A stretch of 16,505 bases of DNA from Gammaproteobacteria bacterium (GTDB taxonomy: Bacteria > Pseudomonadota > Gammaproteobacteria > Arenicellales > Arenicellaceae), in assembly GCA_030426005.1 (NCBI GenBank), contig JAUHZM010000034.1:1-16505 (forward strand), in the 5' to 3' direction. Shown here one piece after another: positions 1 to 6,995 of the stretch (the first letter of the stretch is position 1; each line of letters starts with the position of its first letter). The notes beneath the pieces were generated by a model, which was not told the DNA's origin, made no database searches, and was given only the letters and a program-made list of their open reading frames with translations. The translations under genes and the position numbers were made by a program.

Positions 1-411
1 GGGCATGTGCGACGAGAAATCCAGGACAACACTCGGGTGATGCTGGGTCGGTTTATGCGTGAACTTCGTGAGATCAAAGAACAAATTACGCGGGACAAAT
101 CCAGTGCTGTGCAACCGGTCGGCGACATCAACAGTGAGGTAGATGCCACGATGGCGGCGCTGTCAAAGAATCAGCCCCCTCAAGCAACACCGCGCCTAAA
201 CTGGCAACAAATTGCCATCGGCGCACTGGCGGCAGTAGCCCTGATAAGCCTGATTGGGAATTACCAACAATCTCAGGAAAATAAGCGCTTACAAGCGCAG
301 ACCACCAACTTAATAGATTTAGTAAGTCAGATTGAACCCAGCATCAAGCCTGGTTCGGCGGAAGTGACTGAGACAGTAGCGCGCAATAAACGAGATTCGG
401 AATCAGAATAG
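1..411 (+). CDS. Single-pass membrane protein, unknown function (5' edge, possibly partial)
   Basis: The reading frame is open from base 1 and a GTG at 7 is the first possible start, so this may be the C-terminal end of a longer protein. Counted from that GTG there are 134 residues. Residues 1-30 are charged and probably helical. A Pro/Gln-rich linker follows, then one hydrophobic segment at about 69-85, then a Gln/Lys/Glu-rich, coiled-coil-like tail ending in acidic residues. There is no enzymatic motif. The layout is cytoplasmic helix, one membrane span and periplasmic tail, or the reverse. It converges with the small gene ending at 497; I see no terminator in the 85 bp between them. I do not recognise the family. 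Confidence 0.55.
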   Translation, partial: GHVRREIQDNTRVMLGRFMRELREIKEQITRDKSSAVQPVGDINSEVDATMAALSKNQPPQATPRLNWQQIAIGALAAVALISLIGNYQQSQENKRLQAQTTNLIDLVSQIEPSIKPGSAEVTETVARNKRDSESE

Positions 412-496
412 TTTGCTGATAATCAGGTCAAGAAGGTGCCTCAGATACTGGTGCCAAAGACACAGTCGAAACTAATGCACTATCACGAACCGTTAC

Positions 497-862
497 TTAG
501 TGAAAATAAGCGCTCGCTGGCATTAAATCCAGAAACTCTTCCTCACTCAGAGGACCATTGTCCGAAATTTCCTTGATAACCACGTGGTCGTCAATGCCGC
601 TGGCTTTTTCCGTTGTTATTGCTTTTAAGCCAGCGGCTGATTCAAAGCATCCTTCGTCAAGTTCGAAGAACCACCCATAACCCGCTTCGTCAAATATTTC
701 ACGCACCACTTGTTTCGAACGTGGATTGTCGGTTTCGTTGAACAAACTGAGTAACGCCTTCACTGAGACACCGTCGTGGCTGATTACAGAACCAGCGCGC
801 TCGAAGCTTTCCAGTTCGCCTAGTTCTACGACCAGGTTTGTCAATTCATCGGTTACCTTCAT
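497..862 (-). CDS. Small acidic protein, unknown function
   Basis: This encodes 121 residues. The frame stays open upstream to 1162, but I place the start at ATG 862. A GGAG lies 8 bases upstream of it, and the product becomes a normal-looking acidic protein only from this Met on; the upstream 100 residues are rich in Cys, Trp and Arg with no pattern. The protein has about 25 Asp/Glu against 9 Lys/Arg, with no signal peptide or membrane segment. The middle (about 45-70) is probably helical and ends in a GYGWFFELDEG stretch. I do not recognise the family. Small acidic single-domain proteins are sometimes immunity proteins or antitoxins, but no toxin gene is next to it, so no function is assigned. 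Confidence 0.6.
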   Translation of the reverse strand: MKVTDELTNLVVELGELESFERAGSVISHDGVSVKALLSLFNETDNPRSKQVVREIFDEAGYGWFFELDEGCFESAAGLKAITTEKASGIDDHVVIKEISDNGPLSEEEFLDLMPASAYFH

Positions 863-1349
863 GCCTACTACTCCAGTTTGAGTCAAATTTTCCCGACCGT
901 ACGAATGGCACACATCCTGTGATTTCGTGCTGCATAGCCTGACTCTGAACCCCAGTCGGATGACTGCCCCACTCCAGTAAACAAGCCTGCATAAATTGTT
1001 TGGAATTACCGTACATAAAAAGTTACTCGTCTCGGGAGTGAATAACAAGTGGACCATAGTCCAACCGGAATTGGCCTTAGTACCCAATCCCGAGTGAAAG
1101 TGTCGCTTATTCACAACACCAACCCATTGCACTCTATCCGCTCGAATTCGATATTTATTCATCTAAATTGATGATGTGCAGCCTGAATTATTCAGCGCTA
1201 TTAATTGGAATACCATAAAATTACCACTCGGATATGCTTTGATTCGCTCGGGCCAACCCCCATTTTATGGCCATGTAACATCACCCAGAGTCAATGAGTG
1301 ACCGAGCCCGGGTAGGTGTGCCCCCAATACAATAACTACAGGAGTCCTT
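863..1349. other. Gene-free stretch upstream of the prohibitin-like gene
   Basis: This stretch of nearly 500 bp lies between two divergent genes and should hold both promoters. The only sizeable open frame is the meaningless upstream extension of the 862 gene on the minus strand. I looked for tRNA-like cloverleafs, integron attC cores and CRISPR-type repeats and found none that hold up. The part around 1170-1240 is AT-rich and the most likely place for the prohibitin promoter, but I cannot pick a convincing -35/-10 pair. Around 1245-1320 the sequence is GC-rich with only short (6-bp) complementary segments. Confidence 0.5.
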
Positions 1350-2291
1350 ATGTTTGAAAACCTTCAGTTCATCGCCATTCTGGCGGTTATCGCTTCGGTT
1401 ATCGTGCTGCTCGTCGGCCGTAACATTCCCGCACTCAGTCCACTACGCGGACTAGCTAAAACCATCATTGTCCCCGCCTTACTGGTCTTTGTTGCTTTGT
1501 TTTGCGTACAACAAGTGCCAGCAGGTCACGTCAAGGTTGCTACGCTGTTCGGCGAGGTTCAGGGCGATGTATACGAAGAAGGCCTGCATTTTCCAGTCAA
1601 TCCGTTGTATGCGTGGCACGAATATGATGTACGTCAGAAAACTCTAAAATTCGACAAAATGGGTGTGCCGTCGCAGGATCAGCTGATTTCTCATTTTGAT
1701 GTGTCACTGCAATACCGTTTAATGGGCTCTAAAGCGCCGGAAGTTAAGAAGAATACCGGTACGGCGCAGGACGTAGTTCAGATTCATGTGGTTCCCTACT
1801 TCCGCTCATTGATGCGTGAACAAGGTAAAACAGTGGCGAATGCTGAAGAGTTTTATTCAGAGTCGGTGCAGAACCGCATGCAAGAACACATGATGTCGGC
1901 CCTAACACAGAAGCTCGAGCCTGTCGGCATTCAAATGCAGGGCATTTTGATTCGCAATGTCATTCTGCCGCCATTCATTGCAAAAGCGGTGGAAGACAAG
2001 AAGCGTCGTGAGCAGGAAGCCGAAAAACAAAAGGCGGAGCTGAAACGGTTTAGCACGGAGCAGGAACAAAAAATCGCCACCGCCAATGCAGAATTTGAGG
2101 CCGCAAAATTGGAAGAGCAGCGCATCCGACTACTGGCAGATGCTGAGGCGTACAAGATCGAGAAAATTAATCAGGCCGCGCAACAGAGCCCTGCGTACAT
2201 TCAGCTGAAGCAAATTGAAGCGTGGAATGGCATCCTGCCGAAATACGTAGGTGGTGAAAATATGCCGATTTTGGATTTGCGCGCAGACTAG
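1350..2291 (+). CDS. Prohibitin / SPFH (band 7) domain membrane protein
   Basis: This is a 313-residue protein of the SPFH/prohibitin superfamily. Members form large ring- or cage-like membrane scaffolds, often linked to protease control or membrane microdomains. The start is ATG 1350, with AGGAG at 1340-1344. There are two hydrophobic segments (about residues 5-23 and 36-54). The band-7 domain follows: VPAGHVKVATLFGEV at about 56-70, the GLHFPVNP segment at 78-85, and the region up to ILPPFIAKAVEDK (about 205-217). A long charged Glu/Lys/Ala coiled coil spans about 215-270, followed by the usual QIEAW segment (288-292). It stands alone, without a second SPFH gene as in hflKC and without an NfeD-type gene, so the protease partner is unknown. 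The family call is firm; the cellular role is inferred. Confidence 0.88.
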   Translation: MFENLQFIAILAVIASVIVLLVGRNIPALSPLRGLAKTIIVPALLVFVALFCVQQVPAGHVKVATLFGEVQGDVYEEGLHFPVNPLYAWHEYDVRQKTLKFDKMGVPSQDQLISHFDVSLQYRLMGSKAPEVKKNTGTAQDVVQIHVVPYFRSLMREQGKTVANAEEFYSESVQNRMQEHMMSALTQKLEPVGIQMQGILIRNVILPPFIAKAVEDKKRREQEAEKQKAELKRFSTEQEQKIATANAEFEAAKLEEQRIRLLADAEAYKIEKINQAAQQSPAYIQLKQIEAWNGILPKYVGGENMPILDLRAD

Positions 2292-2316
2292 TCTTTGCTG
2301 CAATCCGACTTATTGC

Positions 2317-2347
2317 GGGCGCAGAAGGAATCTGCGCCCCATCCGTT
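2317..2347. terminator. Hairpin terminator between convergent genes
   Basis: A perfect 9-bp stem, GGGCGCAGA (2317-2325) with TCTGCGCCC (2331-2339), closes on an AGGAA loop. It sits 25 bp after the prohibitin stop. On the plus strand a short TTTT follows at 2346-2349, reaching into the stop codon of the convergent dehydrogenase gene. On the minus strand no T-run follows, so it works best as the terminator of the plus-strand gene. Confidence 0.7.
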
Positions 2348-3097
2348 TTAACTCATCTTGGCCAACATCCGCAGTGGCGCAAAGCGCATCAAGCGGCACA
2401 TAATTGCCCAAGGCCACACGGGCACATAATAGTTCGCGCCCTCTTTCTCAATCGCCTTCAAAATCGCTTTACAGCCCGTCTCAGTATCGACGATAAACGG
2501 CACCTTCTTCACTTTTTCATTGATTTCGCTACGGATAAAACCAGGATGAATCGTGGTAGCTTTGATCGGCGTATCCAGCAAGTCTATGCGAATGCCTTCG
2601 GTTAGTGACGTCACCGCTGCTTTGGTTGCAGCATACACCGTCAACGCACGTCGGAAGCCGCGCACCGCACTCATTGATGAGATTGTGACCAGATGCCCGT
2701 GATTCTGTTTACGGAAGATTTCCAACGCCGCTTCACACTGCGCGATGGCTGAAACAAAATTAGTAATCGCGGTTTGTTTGTTGGCATGAAAGTACCCAGT
2801 CCCGAGACTCGCCCCTTTACCCATGCCCGCATTGACGATAACGCGGTCGATATGCCCCAAGTCCTGCTCAAAGGCTTTAAACACCTCAAACACCTGGTCA
2901 TGGTCATTCACATCCAACGATCTGACTGACACCTTGACGTCGGGATTCGAGGCGGCGATCTCGGCTTTCAGTTCCTCAAGCTTGTCTACACGACGAGCAC
3001 ACAGCGCCAAGTTACGGCCTTGCGCTGCGTACAATTTAGCCATGGTGTAACCCAGACCAGAACTGGCACCGGTAATTAGAATATTTCGTCTTTTCAT
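2348..3097 (-). CDS. Short-chain dehydrogenase/reductase (operon gene 5)
   Basis: This is a 249-residue classical SDR, a NAD(P)-dependent oxidoreductase of hydroxyl/keto groups. The nucleotide-binding motif TGASSGLG is at residues 9-16, and two Arg (35-36) after the second beta strand suggest NADP preference. NAG is at 89-91. The catalytic Ser is probably 141, and Tyr155/Lys159 form YAATK. The C-terminus (about 228-249) is hydrophobic and basic and might touch the membrane. The start is ATG 3097, with AAGGAG 5-6 bases upstream. It is the last gene of the operon, 19 bp after the phosphatase-fold gene, and has its own strong ribosome site. I infer that it interconverts a hydroxy- and ketoacyl-CoA or a related lipid; the true substrate cannot be read from the sequence. 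Confidence 0.85.
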   Translation of the reverse strand: MKRRNILITGASSGLGYTMAKLYAAQGRNLALCARRVDKLEELKAEIAASNPDVKVSVRSLDVNDHDQVFEVFKAFEQDLGHIDRVIVNAGMGKGASLGTGYFHANKQTAITNFVSAIAQCEAALEIFRKQNHGHLVTISSMSAVRGFRRALTVYAATKAAVTSLTEGIRIDLLDTPIKATTIHPGFIRSEINEKVKKVPFIVDTETGCKAILKAIEKEGANYYVPVWPWAIMCRLMRFAPLRMLAKMS

Positions 3098-3116
3098 AGT
3101 TCTCCTTCCACCTCGA

Positions 3117-3821
3117 CTAGGTATACGTGATTAGGTGTTTGTTGTCAGCGCCCTCAAAATGCGTGTGTTCATTCAGAGTAGATAAAAACACGCGGTCAGA
3201 TGTGGTGACTAGTTTAGTAACAGCACAATTCATCAGCGTCCAGTTCATGCGCATAATCTGTTCTGCCGGCACACCCAGTAAATGCTGTGCGACCACAGAG
3301 ATCGGTCCGCCAGAAGTAAACACGAATAGGTTCTTTGCAGTCTTTGAGGCATCCACCACCCGTTGCAAGGAGGTCAGTACGCGCTGGCGATAGTCTTGCC
3401 AAGTTTCAACATAGTCCGCATCAAATTGACCACTGGTCCAACGATCAATCGCGGCATTAAAGTCTTGCTCAAATACTTGCTTGGGGTTCTTTTGCGCTGC
3501 AATGTATTCGGTCATGCCCGTCGCGGTTTGATACTCCGGACGTAGCTGTGCAAGAATGTTCTGGTGATCGTATTCGTTCCAGCCCGCATCAATCGTTGGG
3601 CCGCTGTCGGCCAACCGTAACTCATAGCCAGCCAGGCAATTTTCTGCAGTCTGGCGATGACGCTGCATACCACCTAGGACGACTTGATCAATGTTCGGCA
3701 CACGCTGAGCAATAGCTTGCCCTAAATGCGTGGCCTGCTTCTGTCCAAGCTCCGAGAGCTGATCGTAGTTTTCTTGGCCAAATGAGGCTTGGCCGTGGCG
3801 AATTAAATAAATACTGGCCAT
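3117..3821 (-). CDS. Histidine-phosphatase (phosphoglycerate mutase-like) fold protein, variant active site
   Basis: This is a 234-residue protein of the histidine phosphatase superfamily. I place the start at ATG 3821, which overlaps the stop codon of the kinase gene as TAATG, with GGAG 5 bases upstream. An earlier GTG/ATG-like start would add 21 unrelated residues. The N-terminal LIRHGQ motif gives the phospho-accepting His9 with Arg8. Arg54 in GGMQRHRQTA and Glu83 in WNEYD fit further active-site positions. The usual second histidine, in a strand of the type VSHGG, is absent: residues 166-172 read FVFTSGG, so Ser170 takes its place. It may be a weak or very specific phosphatase, or a binding protein. 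Its location next to a kinase that makes a phospho-acyl intermediate suggests a clean-up or regulatory role, which is inference. Confidence 0.82.
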   Translation of the reverse strand: MASIYLIRHGQASFGQENYDQLSELGQKQATHLGQAIAQRVPNIDQVVLGGMQRHRQTAENCLAGYELRLADSGPTIDAGWNEYDHQNILAQLRPEYQTATGMTEYIAAQKNPKQVFEQDFNAAIDRWTSGQFDADYVETWQDYRQRVLTSLQRVVDASKTAKNLFVFTSGGPISVVAQHLLGVPAEQIMRMNWTLMNCAVTKLVTTSDRVFLSTLNEHTHFEGADNKHLITYT

Positions 3822-4900
3822 TATTGCTCCGCAAGTTTGATGGCTTTTCGACACCGATGAATCAAATAGTGCACAAACACCCAAAGGTGTTTGAAGGCGG
3901 GGTTCTGTGTTTGTTTGTGGTGATAACGATAATAAATTTGCTGCACAATCCCAGCTAACCGAAACCAGCCGTAAACTTGATAAAAAGTAAAATCAGTCAC
4001 GTCCGTGCCGGTCTTCGACAGGTAGTAGTCGATCAGCTCCTGACGCGTCAACATGCCAGGCAAGTGCGTAGGCTGACGACGGGTCTTCTGTGCGAAGAAA
4101 TCATCGTCGGCTTCAATCCAGTAAGCCAAACTATTGCCGAGGTCCATCAAGGGGTCGCCCAGGGTTGCCAGTTCCCAGTCCAACACGCCGATCACTCGCG
4201 TTGGGTCATCTGCGGCTAATACGAGGTTGTCTAAACGAAAATCGTTATGTGTTAAGCAGATTGTCTCTTGTTGCGGCAAATTCGACTGCAACCAACGCAT
4301 TACCGACTTGGCTGCGGGCACATTCCAGGTCTTAGCTTTGCTGTAACGGTGACTCCAACCTTCAATTTGGCGTTTTGCGTACCCCTCGCCCTTGGCGAAA
4401 TCCGCCAGTCCGGCTTGAGTGTAATCCACCGCATGGAGCTCAATTAAACTGTCGATCGCATTCAAACACAAAGCACGATTCTGCGCCGCACTCATACTCA
4501 AGCCACGTGGCATATTAGTGCGTGGAATCAGCCCCACCAGCTTTTCCATTACGTAAAACTCAGAACCGATAATGCTGGTATCATCTGAGTAAGCCAGCAT
4601 GGCGGGCACATAGGGGTATACCGGCTTTAATAAGGCTTGTAAGCGGTATTCGCGCCCCATATCGTGCGCACCCTTGGCCTTGGTGCCCGCGGGCGCTCGA
4701 CGCACGATGAGCTCCCGTTCCGGGTAGCTTAAACAATAGGTCCAGTTAGACGCACCACCGGAATACTGTGTCACGGTTGGTGTGCCGCTCAAGCCGGCGA
4801 TCTGGGACTTGATCCACGGATCTAATTGGCTCAGATCTAGCTCTTCACCGGGCCGAACCTTGCCAGCTCGGTCCAGGCTTTTGGATGCGTCTCTGGTCAC
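3821..4900 (-). CDS. APH/choline-kinase-fold phosphotransferase, LvaA / ACAD11 kinase-domain type (putative 4-hydroxyacyl-CoA kinase)
   Basis: This is a 359-residue protein with the aminoglycoside-phosphotransferase fold. The N-lobe has a glycine-rich turn, YSGGASNWTY (46-55), and a probable ATP-binding Lys/Arg strand, ELIVRRAP (63-70). The catalytic loop HNDFRLDN is at 218-225 (Asp220 base, Asn225 metal). The metal-binding motif is DWE at 241-243, followed by LGDPLMDLG. The start is GTG 4900. Its four bases overlap the TGA of the upstream dehydrogenase (GTGA), which points to translational coupling; the ribosome site is weak. Relatives next to or fused with acyl-CoA dehydrogenases are known: the N-terminal half of human ACAD11, and P. 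putida LvaA, which acts on 4-hydroxyacyl-CoA. By that context I infer 4-hydroxyacyl-CoA phosphorylation rather than antibiotic resistance. No small LvaB-like subunit is present. Confidence 0.85.
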   Translation of the reverse strand: MTRDASKSLDRAGKVRPGEELDLSQLDPWIKSQIAGLSGTPTVTQYSGGASNWTYCLSYPERELIVRRAPAGTKAKGAHDMGREYRLQALLKPVYPYVPAMLAYSDDTSIIGSEFYVMEKLVGLIPRTNMPRGLSMSAAQNRALCLNAIDSLIELHAVDYTQAGLADFAKGEGYAKRQIEGWSHRYSKAKTWNVPAAKSVMRWLQSNLPQQETICLTHNDFRLDNLVLAADDPTRVIGVLDWELATLGDPLMDLGNSLAYWIEADDDFFAQKTRRQPTHLPGMLTRQELIDYYLSKTGTDVTDFTFYQVYGWFRLAGIVQQIYYRYHHKQTQNPAFKHLWVFVHYLIHRCRKAIKLAEQ

Positions 4901-5706
4901 GATTTCTTAATAAAATGTTTAGTGCGTTTTTTGACCATAGCAAGGTAGCGCTCGATGGGCAAAAACCGTTTGAGTCGATACGCACTACGCCCCGCTTTGT
5001 GCGTAATGACCATAAATTTACGCGCACTCACCTGACGATGAATTTGATTGGCGATCAAGTCGGCACTCACACCAGAGCGCTTGATCATTTTATTCACTTT
5101 GGCCTGCGCACCTGGATCATCACTTCGTAAGGATTCATTCAAATTAGTGTCGAAGAACGACGGACACACAACGCTCACGTGAATGCCTTCATCGGCTAGC
5201 TCGAGGTAGGCTGTCTCCGCAAAACTGACCATCGCGGCCTTGGTCACCGAGTAACTACCCATTCCTGGTGCTGGCGTAATGCCCGCTTGTGACGCAATAT
5301 TGATGATGTCGCGCTCAGCTGCCCGACTATTACGCAACAGGGGTAGTAAGGCTTTAGTGACACGCACCTGCCCCAGCAGGTTAATGTCCAACACCCATTG
5401 CCACTGCTCCATGCTTTCTGACTCAATCGGGCCAGCCGTCGCCACGCCTGCGTTATTCACCAGCATATCGACTGACTGCCAACGCTCTGAGAGTGACGCA
5501 GCCAACTTATCGACATCCCATTGCTTGGTGATATCGCAGGTCAGAAAGAACGCACTCCCGCCGAGTTGCGTGATTTTCTCAACCGTTTCTTTACCACCCT
5601 GCTCGTTAAGATCCGCAACGCAGATTTCAGCACCGTCGGCACTGTAACGCAAAGCGAGTGCGCGCCCCAGACCGGAGCCCGCACCCGTAATGACTACTTT
5701 TTTCAT
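4897..5706 (-). CDS. Short-chain dehydrogenase/reductase (operon gene 2)
   Basis: This is a 269-residue classical SDR with a full active site: TGAGSGLG at 7-14, an acidic Asp32 at the end of the second strand (ADLN, suggesting NAD preference), NNAG at 84-87, Ser139, Tyr152 and Lys156 (YSVTK). The C-terminal extension (about 236-269) is very basic and hydrophobic, perhaps a membrane or CoA contact. The ATG at 5706 overlaps the TGA of the dehydrogenase gene by four bases (ATGA). The end overlaps the kinase GTG start in the same way. By position and by analogy to LvaD in the levulinate pathway, I infer reduction of a 4-keto group, or oxidation of a 4-hydroxyl group, on an acyl-CoA. It differs clearly from the SDR at the end of the operon, so the two probably have separate substrates or cofactors. 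Confidence 0.87.
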   Translation of the reverse strand: MKKVVITGAGSGLGRALALRYSADGAEICVADLNEQGGKETVEKITQLGGSAFFLTCDITKQWDVDKLAASLSERWQSVDMLVNNAGVATAGPIESESMEQWQWVLDINLLGQVRVTKALLPLLRNSRAAERDIINIASQAGITPAPGMGSYSVTKAAMVSFAETAYLELADEGIHVSVVCPSFFDTNLNESLRSDDPGAQAKVNKMIKRSGVSADLIANQIHRQVSARKFMVITHKAGRSAYRLKRFLPIERYLAMVKKRTKHFIKKS

Positions 5707-6932
5707 ACTCGATTCATATGTTTCTTAAGCTCTAGACGCGTGACCATACCCATGTGGACCTCATCCGGGCCATCGGCAAGGCGCAACGCCCGTACACCAG
5801 CCGCAAAATGTGCCAATGGAAAGTCGCCACACATGCCGGCGCCACCGTGTAATTGCACTGCCATGTTAACGACTTCTTCAGCCATGCGCGGTACCGCGAC
5901 CTTGATCGCCGAAATCTCAGTCATTGCATGTTTGACACCAACTGTATCAATTTTCCAAGCCGCATTTAAGGTCAACAAGCGCGCCTGATCAATCGCAATG
6001 CGTGCTTGCGCGATCCGCTCGCCGTTACCACCTAATTGCAGAATCGGCTTGCCGAAGGCTTCACGACTCAAGCCGCGCTCAATCGCCAGCTCCAGTGCTT
6101 TTTCAGCCAATCCAATGGTTCGCATACAGTGGTGAATCCGCCCCGGTCCAAGACGACCTTGCGCAATCGCAAAGCCTTTGCCCATGCCCATGATCAAATT
6201 CTCTTTTGGCACGCGCACATTGGTCAGATGCATTTCACCATGGCCATACGGCGCATCGTAATCACCATAGGCTGTCAGCATACGCTTGATCTCCAGCCCT
6301 TCGCTATCCAAAGGCACAATCACCATAGCATGGCGATTATGGCGATCGTTTTCTGGATTAGACAAGCCCATAAAAATGGTGAACTTGGCATTCGGATGAC
6401 CCAAGCCGGTACTCCACCACTTTTTGCCATTAACGACGATCTCGTCGCCATCTTCCTCGATGGTCGCCTGCATATTGGTGGCATCCGACGAGGCAACATC
6501 AGGCTCGGTCATACCAAATACCGAACGAATCTCCCCGGCCAATAGCGGCTTCAACCAGGTTTCTTTTTGCTGTTCGGAACCGAAGTGATACAACACTTCC
6601 ATATTCCCAGTATCTGGCGCATTGCAATTGAAAATCTCTGGCGCAAATAGCATTTTGCCCATCTCTTCTGCTAACGGCGCGTACTCAAGCGTGGTCAAAC
6701 CGTGAGCCAGTTCGGCATCCGGCAAAAACAAATTCGACAATCCCGCTTCACGCGCTTCAACCTTCAAAGCTTCAACTTTCGGGTGCAGCTTCCAGTTACG
6801 CCAATTGCCGTCCGGATTCATTTCATGCATATCCTGATAAATCTGGCTCTCGAAAGGCGCAACTCGGTCGCGCATAAATTCTTTAACTCGGGCGATGTAA
6901 TCTTGGGCCTTCTGGCTGTGCTCAAAGTGCAT
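5703..6932 (-). CDS. Acyl-CoA dehydrogenase family protein, ACAD10/11 and LvaC type
   Basis: This is a 409-residue FAD-dependent acyl-CoA dehydrogenase family member and the first gene of the operon. I place the start at ATG 6932, with GAGG about 8 bases upstream; an in-frame ATG (6962) and TTG (6965) further up lack a ribosome site. Landmarks are MTEPDVASSDATNM (141-154, flavin and substrate contact), KKWWSTG (170-176), LGPGRIHHCMR (261-271), REAFGKP (290-296) and QLHGGAGMCGDFPLA (360-374). Where medium-chain dehydrogenases carry the catalytic Glu in a YEG motif, this protein has ADG with Asp387. That change is typical of the ACAD10/ACAD11 group, whose members act on phosphorylated 4-hydroxyacyl-CoA. 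Next to the kinase, I infer phosphate elimination from a 4-phosphoacyl-CoA rather than simple dehydrogenation. The four-base overlap with the next gene supports co-translation. Confidence 0.88.
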   Translation of the reverse strand: MHFEHSQKAQDYIARVKEFMRDRVAPFESQIYQDMHEMNPDGNWRNWKLHPKVEALKVEAREAGLSNLFLPDAELAHGLTTLEYAPLAEEMGKMLFAPEIFNCNAPDTGNMEVLYHFGSEQQKETWLKPLLAGEIRSVFGMTEPDVASSDATNMQATIEEDGDEIVVNGKKWWSTGLGHPNAKFTIFMGLSNPENDRHNRHAMVIVPLDSEGLEIKRMLTAYGDYDAPYGHGEMHLTNVRVPKENLIMGMGKGFAIAQGRLGPGRIHHCMRTIGLAEKALELAIERGLSREAFGKPILQLGGNGERIAQARIAIDQARLLTLNAAWKIDTVGVKHAMTEISAIKVAVPRMAEEVVNMAVQLHGGAGMCGDFPLAHFAAGVRALRLADGPDEVHMGMVTRLELKKHMNRV

Positions 6933-6976
6933 ATTGGCGTTCCTCAAACTTGGTTTATGCATCAAGCATACGCCAA
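6933..6976 (-). promoter_or_regulatory. Possible 5'-leader hairpin over the operon's first ribosome site
   Basis: In the minus-strand leader, TTGGCGT (complement of 6970-6976) can pair with ACGCCAA (complement of 6934-6940), which lies between the Shine-Dalgarno GAGG and the ATG. Inside it a smaller dyad, TATGC-N5-GCATA (6956-6970), can form a second stem. Such a fold would enclose the ribosome site and could damp translation. The inner dyad could equally be a protein-binding half-site in DNA. This is read from base pairing only. Confidence 0.3.
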
Positions 6977-6995
6977 ATTAAAATGAACAAGATGA

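Noticed and set aside
863..1162. 100-residue N-terminal extension of the small acidic protein on the minus strand
   Set aside because: The good ribosome site sits just before ATG 862, and the upstream residues (Cys/Trp/Arg-rich, no pattern) do not look like protein.
1060..1260. Integron attC-like core (GTCCAAC near 1067) and tRNA-like segments
   Set aside because: No matching GTTRRRY core or arms were found downstream, and no cloverleaf can be drawn.
3822..3884. Longer N-terminus for the phosphatase-fold protein
   Set aside because: The extra 21 residues do not fit the family, which starts directly at the LIRHG strand. The TAATG overlap with GGAG upstream marks 3821 as start.
3821..4900. 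Aminoglycoside resistance kinase
   Set aside because: The fold and catalytic motifs are shared, but the gene is embedded between lipid-type SDRs and an ACAD11-type dehydrogenase, which fits an acyl-CoA kinase.
5521..5988. 155-codon open frame on the plus strand
   Set aside because: It is antisense to the junction of two clear genes (SDR and acyl-CoA dehydrogenase), with a composition typical of a reverse-frame shadow.
6036..6545. 169-codon open frame on the plus strand
   Set aside because: It lies wholly antisense within the well-supported acyl-CoA dehydrogenase gene, has no ribosome site and no recognisable family.
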